A stretch of 64,000 nt of DNA from Tumebacillus algifaecis (GTDB lineage Bacteria; Bacillota; Bacilli; Tumebacillales; Tumebacillaceae): contig NZ_CP022657.1 of NCBI RefSeq assembly GCF_002243515.1, positions 340,001 through 404,000 of the forward strand, in the 5' to 3' direction. The notes beneath the pieces are model-generated. The model had not been told where the DNA came from. It saw nothing but the letters and a program-made list of their open reading frames with translations, and did not search any database. A program made the translations under genes and the position numbers. Below are positions 57,019 through 64,000 of this stretch, piece by piece. How positions within the stretch are numbered: the first letter of the stretch is position 1; every line of letters begins with the position of its first letter.

Positions 57019-58329
57019 ATGGCTAAGATTGTCGTACAGGGCGGACAACGCCTCATGGGCACTGTGAAAGTCCACGGCGCGAAAAACGCCGTATTGCCAA
57101 TCATCGCCGCTTCCATCTTGGGAAGCAAAGGCGAAAGCGTTTTGGAAGAAGTACCAAATCTCTCCGATGTCGGAAACCTCCGTGCCTTGCTGGAAGTGAT
57201 GGGTGTGGAGACAGGCGAAGCGGGATCTGGTATTTTGCGTCTGAACGCAGAACTTGCTCATTCAACGGAAGCACCGGCCGAACTTGTTCGGAAACTGCGG
57301 GCTTCTTTTCTTGTCCTTGGGCCGCTCCTTGGCCGTTTCGGCAAAGCGCGCGTTTCGATGCCGGGCGGATGCTCGATCGGAGAGCGCAAGGTCGATTTGC
57401 ACATCAAAGGTTTTGAAGCGATGGGCGCGCAGGTCGAGCAGGGTGATTCCTTCATCGAAGCGGTCGCTGCGGGCGGACGATTGAAGGGTGCTACGATCTA
57501 CCTTGACTTTGCCTCGGTCGGTGCCACGCAAAACATCATGATGGCTGCCGTACTCGCGGAAGGCAAGACGATCATCGAAAATGCGGCCAAAGAGCCGGAG
57601 ATTGTCGATCTGGCCAACTATCTGAACAAGATGGGTGCCGACGTGCGCGGTGCGGGTACTGACACGATCCGTATCAACGGTGTCGATGAAATGTTTGGCG
57701 CCGAACACATGATCATCCCAGATCGCATCGAAGCGGGCACGTTCTTGGTCGCGGCTGCCATCTCTGGCGGCGACGTATTTGTGGAAGGGGCGATCTCCAA
57801 CCACCTCGCGCCGCTGATCGCCAAGCTGAAAGAGGCGGGCGCTACGGTGATCGATGATGTGACGGGCGTGCGCGTGAAAGCGGATGGGCCGCTGAAACCG
57901 CTGGAAGTGAAGACGCTCGTCTATCCGGGCTTCCCGACCGACCTGCAAGCGCAGATGATGTCACTGCTCACCGTCATTCCGGGCACTTCCTATGTGACGG
58001 AGACGGTGTTTGAGAACCGCTTTATGCATGTCGCAGAACTGCGTCGCATGGGGGCGGATATCAAGGTGAATGGCCGGACAGCGACCGTAAACGGCGTGGA
58101 GCAACTGCACGGAGCGAAGGTCACCTCGACCGACCTGCGTGCCGGAGCCTGCTTGATTCTGGCCGGACTGGTCGCAAAAGGGCACACGGAGATTCACGGC
58201 GTGCATCATATTGACCGTGGGTATGTGGACATCGTGCAGAAGTTTGCCGACCTGGGTGCGCAGATCGAGCGCATTGAGCCGGAAGAGATCAAGGCGGTTG
58301 AAGAAGCGTTAGGGCAAGCATTTCTATAA
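57019..58329 (+). CDS. murA: UDP-N-acetylglucosamine 1-carboxyvinyltransferase
   Basis: This 436-residue enzyme starts peptidoglycan precursor synthesis with [13 protein letters not shown] and the active-site loop [18 protein letters not shown], containing the reactive cysteine, are present. So is [33 protein letters not shown] precedes the ATG. It corresponds to murAA in B. subtilis; a second murA, which many Bacilli have, is not in the window. Confidence 0.96.
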   Translation: MAKIVVQGGQRLMGTVKVHGAKNAVLPIIAASILGSKGESVLEEVPNLSDVGNLRALLEVMGVETGEAGSGILRLNAELAHSTEAPAELVRKLRASFLVLGPLLGRFGKARVSMPGGCSIGERKVDLHIKGFEAMGAQVEQGDSFIEAVAAGGRLKGATIYLDFASVGATQNIMMAAVLAEGKTIIENAAKEPEIVDLANYLNKMGADVRGAGTDTIRINGVDEMFGAEHMIIPDRIEAGTFLVAAAISGGDVFVEGAISNHLAPLIAKLKEAGATVIDDVTGVRVKADGPLKPLEVKTLVYPGFPTDLQAQMMSLLTVIPGTSYVTETVFENRFMHVAELRRMGADIKVNGRTATVNGVEQLHGAKVTSTDLRAGACLILAGLVAKGHTEIHGVHHIDRGYVDIVQKFADLGAQIERIEPEEIKAVEEALGQAFL

Positions 58330-58338
58330 TCGAGCAAG

Positions 58339-58371
58339 GGCGGTCTGCTGAAGCAGGCCGTCTTTTTTTGT
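58339..58371 (+). terminator. Intrinsic terminator after murA
   Basis: GGCGGTCTGCT and AGCAGGCCGTC pair with two imperfect positions around a short loop, then T7. Confidence 0.75.
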
Positions 58372-58419
58372 TGGAAGTGGGCAAGCTAGGAGCGTGTTGG
58401 CAAAGGAGGGGACTACTTG

Positions 58420-59418
58420 ATGCAATCTCCTTTTCTAAAAGAGAGGTGGGTGCAGACTCCATATGGGAGTGAACTGCACCTTTATTTACGCAGTTATGAT
58501 TTTATGGAGGAGATGGGGACTGAGCTCGGGCCTCAGGAAACGCGTCAGGAGCGATTGTCCACCACGATTTCGCAGTTTGTCCAGCAGCAATATCCAGATG
58601 CACAGGCGCGGTTGGTGAAAATTTTTCTCGGGACGATGATGGTGACGTCGATCGCGATGCCGACTGTAGGCGATTCGAGCATGAAGAGCGCCTACGCTGC
58701 GACGGCGATCGCGCTGATTGTAAACGATAAAGTGCTCGCTGGCGGGCAGCCTTACCTGCACCGTGACCGCGTGATGGTGCCGCTTCGCATCATCGCCGAA
58801 AGCTTAGGCGCGAAGGTGACGTGGGATGCAGCCGCACAGCGAGCGACGATCACGCAGGGGATCAATCGCATCGTGCTGACCAGCAACTCGAGCACAGCTG
58901 TGATCAACGGGCGCACGGTGGCCATCGATGCTCCAGCGGTGATCGTGAGTGAAACGTTGTTTGTGCCGGTGCGCTTTGTCGCAGAGTCGTTGCGGGCGCA
59001 AGTGGCATGGGACCCGTTTCGGCCGGCGGTCGTCATCTCCAACCAGCCAAGCCGTGTGCACACGGTCGTCAGCGGCGATACGCTGTGGAAACTGTCAGAA
59101 GCGTATCGAACGACAGCCACAGCCATCTTGCAGCGCAACGGCATGTCCGACCCGACGCTGTATCCGGGCGAGCAGCTGCTGATCCCGATTCGGGCAACCA
59201 CCGTTGTCGTGCAGGCGGGCGACACGCTTTGGAAACTGGCACAGGCACATGGCGTGACGGTCGAGGCGATCCGCATGGAAAACCGATTGACATCCGATGC
59301 GCTCGTCGTCGGACAGGAGTTGACGATCCCGCAGGCGGGCATCGAACTGCCACCTCTGCCAAGTTTTCAAGCCCGCAACGCCTATCCGATCCTCAAATAC
59401 TGGGAGACCCGCCTGTAG
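58420..59418 (+). CDS. Stalk-domain (copper amine oxidase N-like) and double LysM protein
   Basis: This 332-residue protein has four parts: a 65-residue N-terminal cytoplasmic segment, one membrane helix at about 66-82, two copper-amine-oxidase-N-like stalk units (VPLRIIAESLGAKVTWD at 120 and VPVRFVAESLRAQVAWD at 180), and two LysM modules (VVSGDTLWKLSEAY and VQAGDTLWKLAQAH). LysM binds peptidoglycan, so it is probably a membrane-tethered wall protein. No hydrolase domain is seen. AAAGGAGGGGACTACTTG precedes the ATG at 58420; a TTG at 58417 is an alternative. It sits between murA and spoIID, where Bacillus has no such gene. Confidence 0.85.
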   Translation: MQSPFLKERWVQTPYGSELHLYLRSYDFMEEMGTELGPQETRQERLSTTISQFVQQQYPDAQARLVKIFLGTMMVTSIAMPTVGDSSMKSAYAATAIALIVNDKVLAGGQPYLHRDRVMVPLRIIAESLGAKVTWDAAAQRATITQGINRIVLTSNSSTAVINGRTVAIDAPAVIVSETLFVPVRFVAESLRAQVAWDPFRPAVVISNQPSRVHTVVSGDTLWKLSEAYRTTATAILQRNGMSDPTLYPGEQLLIPIRATTVVVQAGDTLWKLAQAHGVTVEAIRMENRLTSDALVVGQELTIPQAGIELPPLPSFQARNAYPILKYWETRL

Positions 59419-59432
59419 CGGGTCTCTTTTTT
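59404..59432 (+). terminator. Intrinsic terminator after the LysM gene
   Basis: GAGACCCGC and GCGGGTCTC form a 9-bp stem with T6. The left arm lies in the end of the gene, and the stop codon is in the loop. Confidence 0.85.
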
Positions 59433-59514
59433 GTTCATATCATTTCCATTTGGCTCATAAGCTTTCATAGAGTATGCTGTGAAGCGAAATGAAGAAATGG
59501 AGGCCCGTTCGTAC

Positions 59515-60528
59515 ATGAAAAAAAACGTTCTCCCAATCCTTGCCGTCCTCCTCGCAGTGCTCACGGTTACGATCTTGTTGCCGGCCGCCCTGATCTGGCT
59601 CTGGCCCGATCGCGAGAAAGATCCGGTCACCACGCCGATCGAACTGCAGACAGCGCCGAGCGACGCGCAGGTGGCTGTCTACCTCACCGACCAGAAGCAG
59701 TTGATCACCATGCCGCTGGAACAGTATGTGCGTGGGGTGGTGGCGGCGGAGATGCCCGTCCATTTCGAACCGGAAGCGCTCCAAGCACAGGCGATCGCAG
59801 CGCGCACTTACATCGTCCGGCGCATGGCGGGAGGTAAAAAATCGGAACTATACCCCCAAGCGGACGTTTCGGACAATCACAACGAAGGCCAAGCATTTTC
59901 CAGTGAGGAAAAACTCAAACAGCGCTGGGGAAGTGCCGACTATGAACAGAACCTCTCGAAAATCAATGCGGCTGTCAACGCCACCCGAGGCCAGATCGCT
60001 CTGTACGAAGGCAAACCGATCGAAGCGCTGTTCTTTTCAACCTCTAGCGGCAAAACGGAAAACTCGGAAGACTACTGGGGTAGCACCGTGGCTTACCTGC
60101 GCTCTGTCGATTCCCCGTGGGATGCCAAGTCGGACAAGTTCACCGCCACACAGGAGATATCGCTGGCCGATTTTTATAAAAAGTTGGGCTTGCATGCGCT
60201 CCCGGCTGCGGAGATCGGCAGTCTGATCAAGCCGATCGAACGCTCCGTCACCGACCATATCAAAAAAATCAAAGTGGGCGATCAAGAGTTTTCCGGTCCA
60301 GAGTTCCGGAGCAAGTTGGGCCTGCGCTCCACGCTGTTCACTTGGCAGGTGAACACGGCGAACAGCACGATCTCCTTTTTCACCACCGGCTTTGGGCATG
60401 GTGTCGGCCTTTCCCAATACGGGGCGAACGGCATGGCGCAGGAGGGCAAAAAAAGTGATGAGATCATCCGCCATTACTACCAAGGCGTTACCCTCGGCCA
60501 AGTGAGTGACATTCTGCCAACGAATTAG
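59515..60528 (+). CDS. spoIID: Stage II sporulation protein D
   Basis: This 337-residue lytic transglycosylase thins septal peptidoglycan during engulfment. A membrane anchor spans about residues 7-29. The catalytic glutamate E79 is in VVAAEMPVHFEPEALQAQAI, and the C-terminal GFGHGVGLSQYGANGMA is a SpoIID hallmark. The ATG at 59515 follows GGAGG by 12 bases; earlier in-frame starts at 59479 and 59497 are possible. It precedes spoIIQ as in Bacillus. Confidence 0.95.
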   Translation: MKKNVLPILAVLLAVLTVTILLPAALIWLWPDREKDPVTTPIELQTAPSDAQVAVYLTDQKQLITMPLEQYVRGVVAAEMPVHFEPEALQAQAIAARTYIVRRMAGGKKSELYPQADVSDNHNEGQAFSSEEKLKQRWGSADYEQNLSKINAAVNATRGQIALYEGKPIEALFFSTSSGKTENSEDYWGSTVAYLRSVDSPWDAKSDKFTATQEISLADFYKKLGLHALPAAEIGSLIKPIERSVTDHIKKIKVGDQEFSGPEFRSKLGLRSTLFTWQVNTANSTISFFTTGFGHGVGLSQYGANGMAQEGKKSDEIIRHYYQGVTLGQVSDILPTN

Positions 60529-60632
60529 GGTGTGCAAGTGCTGTAGATTTTATGAAAAAATTTGGATTCCCTCAGTCAGCCATGTATACGAGTCTCGCAA
60601 ACGGTCGAGAATGTGCTACTGAGGTGATGATA

Positions 60633-61532
60633 ATGAATAACGAAAAACAACAAGACAATGACAAAGCAACTCGCAACAAAACACCGCAACAACAAAAGTC
60701 TTTTTGGGGCAAACGCTGGACGTTCCCGGTTATCTATCTCGCAGCTTCCGTCCTCATCGTTGGTTTGATGTACGCAAAAAGCCAGGACGCAGCTCCGTAC
60801 GAGATCGAGAAACAAAACACCGGCGAACAAGCAGGCCCGGTGCTTCCCTCCGATGATGCAACCCCGGCCAACACCGCGCCGAGCTTCAACTGGCCGGTTG
60901 GGGATGGCGGCGAAGACGCTGTGCTGTCGCTCGACTTCTTCAAAGAAATGTCGAAGGATGAAGAAAAGGCGATGGCGGTCGTCTCCTACGAATCGACGTT
61001 CACCCCGCACGAAGGTGTGGACATCGGCCTGAAAAGCGATGCACCGTTCAACGTCATCGCCGCTGCGATGGGCACCGTAAAGGCGGTCAAGGAAGATCCA
61101 CTGATGGGCTACACGGTCGAAATCGACCATGGTAACGGCTATACGACCTACTACGCTTCGCTTTCCAAAGTCGAAGTTCAAGTTGGCAGCAAAGTGATCT
61201 CCGGCCAGCCGATCGCCAAGTCGGGCAACAACCGTTTTGAAAAAGAAGAGAAGAACCACCTGCATTTCGAACTGCGCAAAGATGGTGTCGCGATCGACCC
61301 GAACGGCGTGTTGCCGAAGAAGACCACCGCTTATGAAGCGTCGCTGAAGAACGGTGCGAAAGCGGCCAACTCCGATGCGATCGCTCCGAGCACAGGCACA
61401 CCGTCTACAGGCACACCGTCCGAGAAGACAGAAGAGCCGAAAGATGCTGCGAAAACGGACGCTGAAAAGAAACCGGGTGAAGCGTCCAAAGAGCCAGGTG
61501 AGAAATCGAACAGCCCCACCCCCGCCAATTAA
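60633..61532 (+). CDS. spoIIQ: Stage II sporulation protein Q (M23/LytM domain)
   Basis: This 299-residue forespore membrane protein pairs with SpoIIIAH to form the forespore-mother cell channel. One helix spans about residues 32-48; the LytM domain lies at 120-225, with a Pro/Thr/Lys-rich tail. HEGVD (H126, D130) and HLHF (H209, H211) make a complete zinc-site pattern, whereas in B. subtilis SpoIIQ, as I recall it, the first histidine is replaced and the enzyme is inactive. GAGGTGATGATA precedes the ATG at 60633; ATG 60627 is an alternative. Confidence 0.92.
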   Translation: MNNEKQQDNDKATRNKTPQQQKSFWGKRWTFPVIYLAASVLIVGLMYAKSQDAAPYEIEKQNTGEQAGPVLPSDDATPANTAPSFNWPVGDGGEDAVLSLDFFKEMSKDEEKAMAVVSYESTFTPHEGVDIGLKSDAPFNVIAAAMGTVKAVKEDPLMGYTVEIDHGNGYTTYYASLSKVEVQVGSKVISGQPIAKSGNNRFEKEEKNHLHFELRKDGVAIDPNGVLPKKTTAYEASLKNGAKAANSDAIAPSTGTPSTGTPSEKTEEPKDAAKTDAEKKPGEASKEPGEKSNSPTPAN

Positions 61533-61547
61533 AGACTGGTCAGCCAA

Positions 61548-61577
61548 ACCGCTCCTGGACGCAGGGGCGGTTTTTGC
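61548..61577 (+). terminator. Intrinsic terminator after spoIIQ
   Basis: AACCGCtCCTG and CAGGgGCGGTT pair over 11 positions with one mismatch around a 4-base loop, followed by T5. Confidence 0.8.
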
Positions 61578-61727
61578 AATCTATTCGCGGTCAAAAAAGA
61601 AAGATAGAGAGAGGAAATCGGTGCAAACAAGCTGTCAAGGCTCGTCAAGGTCCTTTTTTGGAATATGCTCTTCCCCCCCTCATATACATGTATCAGACAA
61701 TCCGATGAACATGGGGAGGCGAGGGGA

Positions 61728-62036
61728 TTGCACGACTACATCAAAGAACGTACCCTGAAAATCGGCGAGTACATCGTGGAGACAAAGAACACGGTCCGAA
61801 CGATCGCGCGGGAATTCGGGGTCTCCAAAAGCACCGTGCATAAGGACCTTACCGAACGGCTGCCCGAGATCAATCCCGACTTGGCCAATCGAGTAAAAGA
61901 AATCCTGGAATATCACAAATCGATCCGACATTTGCGTGGAGGCGAGGCAACGAAGAAGAAGTACCGAAAAGACGAAACAAAGCGAAAAGTGGCGAAAAAT
62001 CTGCAAACTGAAAGAGGAGTTTCTGCGCCGATGTAG
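61728..62036 (+). CDS. spoIIID: Sporulation transcriptional regulator SpoIIID
   Basis: This 102-residue mother-cell DNA-binding protein has the helix-turn-helix TIAREFGVSKSTVHKDLTER and EYHKSIRHLRGGEATKKKY, both near identical to SpoIIID. The family starts HDYIKERT, so the TTG at 61728 is the start. GGGGAGGCGAGGGG lies just before it. The C-terminal 15 residues (LQTERGVSAPM and before) are less conserved. The frame upstream to 61665 is non-coding. Confidence 0.95.
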   Translation: MHDYIKERTLKIGEYIVETKNTVRTIAREFGVSKSTVHKDLTERLPEINPDLANRVKEILEYHKSIRHLRGGEATKKKYRKDETKRKVAKNLQTERGVSAPM

Positions 62037-62169
62037 AAGATATAAAAGCGATTTCTCTGTATTTCTCAGATGTTTCTCTGCCAGTTAGTGGCAGGTGGAT
62101 GAAAAGACACCGAGCATGAGATTTCGCTTTTTCCATGAGTTAGATGGAGCTAAGGAGGAACTCTCACAC

Positions 62170-63204
62170 ATGTTCGGAATCGACATCGGTGTGGACCTTG
62201 GCACAGCAAATGTGCTGGTTCATGTCAAAGGCAAGGGCATCGTCCTCGATGAGCCTTCCGTTGTAGCAATTGACAGCCAGACTAAAAAGGTAGTTGCAGT
62301 CGGCGAAGAAGCACGTCGTATGCTCGGACGCACACCTGGACATATCGTAGCGACGAGACCTATGCGCGAAGGAGTCATCGCCGACTTTGATACGACAGAA
62401 ATCATGCTTCGTCATTTCATTCAGCGAGCGATCGGCAACAACCCGTTTAAGCGCCTGCGCGTGATGATCTGCGTACCGTCGGGCATCACGTCGGTGGAGG
62501 AGAAGGCGGTCGTGGAAGCGGCCACCCGCTCGGGGGCCAAGCAGGTCGATCTGATCACAGAACCCAAGGCAGCAGCCATCGGAGCCGGACTGGACATTTA
62601 TGAACCGTCCGGCAGCATGGTGGTCGATATTGGTGGAGGCACGACCGATGTGGCAGTTCTATCGCTCGGTGAGATCGTCACCTCCAATTCGATCCGCGTC
62701 GCGGGGGACGAGTTTGACGAAGCGATCATTCGCTATATCAAGAAAGAATACTCCCTGTTGATCGGTGAACGAACGGCTGAAGATATCAAGATTCGAGTGG
62801 TATCCGTCTATCCGGGTGCGCGTCACGAAGAGATGGACATCCGCGGACGCGATATGATCAGCGGCTTGCCCAAGACGGTGACGGTGCGCTCCGAAGAGAT
62901 GCGGGAAGCGTTGCAGGAGACGGTCGATCTGATCGTCGCCGCCACCAAGCAGGTGCTTGAGGTCACCCCGCCTGAATTGGCGGCCGACATTTTTGACAAG
63001 GGCATCGTCCTGACCGGTGGTGGGGCGCTCTTGTACGGACTGGACAAGCTGATGATCGAAGAGTTGCAGATTCCGGTTCACATCGCGAGCGACCCGATGT
63101 CCTGCGTCGTGCATGGCACGGGTATGGCGCTCGATTATATGGCCAAGATTTCGAAGAACTCCCTGTTCGGCTTCGGACGCAAGTCGGCCACGGGGGCACT
63201 CTGA
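62170..63204 (+). CDS. mbl: Rod shape-determining protein Mbl
   Basis: This 344-residue actin-like protein organises lateral wall synthesis. DIGVDLGTANVLVHVKGKG is the phosphate 1 motif and VVDIGGGTTDVAV is phosphate 2, with GAGLDIYEPSG before it. Position after spoIIID identifies it as mbl and not mreB. The ATG at 62170 follows TAAGGAGGAACTC. An upstream in-frame start at 62095 would add non-family residues. Confidence 0.96.
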   Translation: MFGIDIGVDLGTANVLVHVKGKGIVLDEPSVVAIDSQTKKVVAVGEEARRMLGRTPGHIVATRPMREGVIADFDTTEIMLRHFIQRAIGNNPFKRLRVMICVPSGITSVEEKAVVEAATRSGAKQVDLITEPKAAAIGAGLDIYEPSGSMVVDIGGGTTDVAVLSLGEIVTSNSIRVAGDEFDEAIIRYIKKEYSLLIGERTAEDIKIRVVSVYPGARHEEMDIRGRDMISGLPKTVTVRSEEMREALQETVDLIVAATKQVLEVTPPELAADIFDKGIVLTGGGALLYGLDKLMIEELQIPVHIASDPMSCVVHGTGMALDYMAKISKNSLFGFGRKSATGAL

Positions 63205-63233
63205 TCCAATCACTTTTCAAGGAGGCGTGACCG

Positions 63234-64000
63234 ATGATCCGCGGACTTTATATCGCCAATTCCGGCATGCATGCGAACGAACGAATGCAAGAGTTGATCT
63301 CTAATAATATTGCCAATGCGAAGACGATCGGTTACAAGTCCGATACGGGGATTGTCCGGTCGTTTCCAGAAGAGTTGATCCTGCGGATCAATGACTTCGA
63401 GGGCGGGGTTGGTGCGGCCAACAAGCAACTCGGTCGGATGAGCACAGGCACGTTTTTGGAAGAAGCAGTTCCGCGCTTTGTGCCGGGCGTACTGGTAAGT
63501 TCGAAAAATCCGAACGCCTACGCGATCGTGGACAACCCTGCACCAGCCAACGAACCGAACCGACGCTCGTACTTTTCGGTGCTGAATGGCAACGAGGTAA
63601 TGTACACGCGCGATGGTGACTTCAAAACACAGGTCGGCACCAACTTCCTGATCACCACGTCGGGCGATCCGGTGCTCCCGGTCAATGTCGCGACTGGGCT
63701 GCCGCAAAACGATGCGCGGATTCGCGTGCGTCAGGATGGCGGGTATGAATATACGAACGCAAACGGAGCCCCGTACAATCAAGCGGTGCGCTTTGGCGCG
63801 GTCGATATCATCGACTCGACCAAGTTGGAGAAATACGGCGACACCTATTTCACCAGCGCGGCGGCACCCGTTCGCGGTACAGCTGTGGTGGAAAAGGGGC
63901 AGTTGGAGCAGTCGAACGTCGATCTGGCAGGCTCGATGGTCTCGATGATCAACGTGATGAGAACCTATGAAGCCAATCAGCGCATGATCAAATCGCTGGA
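63234..64000 (+). CDS. flhO: Flagellar basal-body rod protein FlhO/FlgG-like, truncated by window edge
   Basis: This open frame starts at ATG 63234 after CAAGGAGGCGTGACCG and runs off the window end; 255 residues are visible. The N-terminus MIRGLYIANSGMHANERMQ and the NNIANAKTIGYKSD block are the rod-protein signature of FlgBCFG. Near the visible end, LEQSNVDLAGSMVSMINVMRTYEAN matches the C-terminal rod domain, so little is missing. The order spoIIID-mbl-flhO matches B. subtilis; flhP would be expected next. Confidence 0.93.
   Translation, partial: MIRGLYIANSGMHANERMQELISNNIANAKTIGYKSDTGIVRSFPEELILRINDFEGGVGAANKQLGRMSTGTFLEEAVPRFVPGVLVSSKNPNAYAIVDNPAPANEPNRRSYFSVLNGNEVMYTRDGDFKTQVGTNFLITTSGDPVLPVNVATGLPQNDARIRVRQDGGYEYTNANGAPYNQAVRFGAVDIIDSTKLEKYGDTYFTSAAAPVRGTAVVEKGQLEQSNVDLAGSMVSMINVMRTYEANQRMIKSL

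Noticed and set aside
60584-60612. Possible sigma-F promoter before spoIIQ (GTATA and GGTCGAGAAT)
   Set aside because: Spacing is 14 bases and the -10 matches the consensus poorly; not strong enough to list.

Overview
The window is a 64 kb piece of a moderately GC-rich, spore-forming Bacilli chromosome. Gene order follows the Bacillus subtilis block spo0F-fbaA-tal-glpX-rho-rpmE-tdk-prfA-prmC-spoIIR-ywlB-ywlC-mntP-ywlE-rpiB-ywlG-glyA-upp-atp operon-ywzB-ywmB-murA-spoIID-spoIIQ-spoIIID-mbl-flhO. An 11-gene complex I operon follows the atp operon, and acetylated diaminopimelate genes (dapH, dapL) are inserted in the block. This pattern suggests an Alicyclobacillaceae-type organism such as Tumebacillus or a relative. 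That placement is inferred from layout and was not checked by a search.

Layout. 1-2.7 kb: NAD synthesis (nadB end, nadC), coaX, def. 2.7-8.2 kb: a small coiled-coil protein, spo0F, a kal-kce lysine-fermentation pair, fba, tal, dapH, dapL. 8.2-10.5 kb (minus strand): an ankyrin-repeat protein and an M1-type membrane peptidase. 10.6-14.4 kb: glpX, rho, a radical SAM protein. 14.4-16.2 kb (minus strand): a TPR regulator and a small exported double-motif peptide, a candidate RRNPP quorum-sensing pair. 16.4-21.9 kb: rpmE, tdk, a YhcN-like lipoprotein, a decayed DUF1385 gene, prfA, prmC, a 58-residue membrane protein, spoIIR. 22.0-27.2 kb: a GNAT enzyme, a DnaA-box cluster, the ywlC homologue, a c-di-AMP riboswitch with an RCK-like protein, a glycine-rich protein, mntP, a ZIP transporter, a ywlE homologue. 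27.3-29.1 kb: an AAA ATPase plus a DUF4435/TOPRIM-like gene, a PARIS/OLD-like defence candidate. 29.2-38.5 kb: an ABC exporter, rpiB, ywlG, glyA, upp, mnaA/wecB, a second HTH-TPR regulator, a thiolase. 38.6-45.8 kb: atpIBEFHAGDC. 45.9-55.8 kb: nuoABCDHIJKLMN without nuoEFG. 55.9-64 kb: ywzB, ywmB, murA, a stalk/LysM protein, spoIID, spoIIQ, spoIIID, mbl, and the start of flhO.

Most of the window is conserved housekeeping and sporulation DNA. The accessory or unusual parts are the TPR regulator/peptide pair, the DUF4435 pair, the riboswitch-controlled RCK fragment, the ywlE homologue with a large insertion, the kal-kce pair, and the broken DUF1385 gene. The best candidate for an undescribed system is the 14.4-16.2 kb pair. 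There an exported precursor carries near-identical WWTD.GPN motifs at the predicted start of the mature region and at the C-terminus. Its sigma-A-like promoter has a perfect 9-bp inverted repeat next to the -35 box, and the TPR-type receptor gene lies immediately upstream on the same strand.
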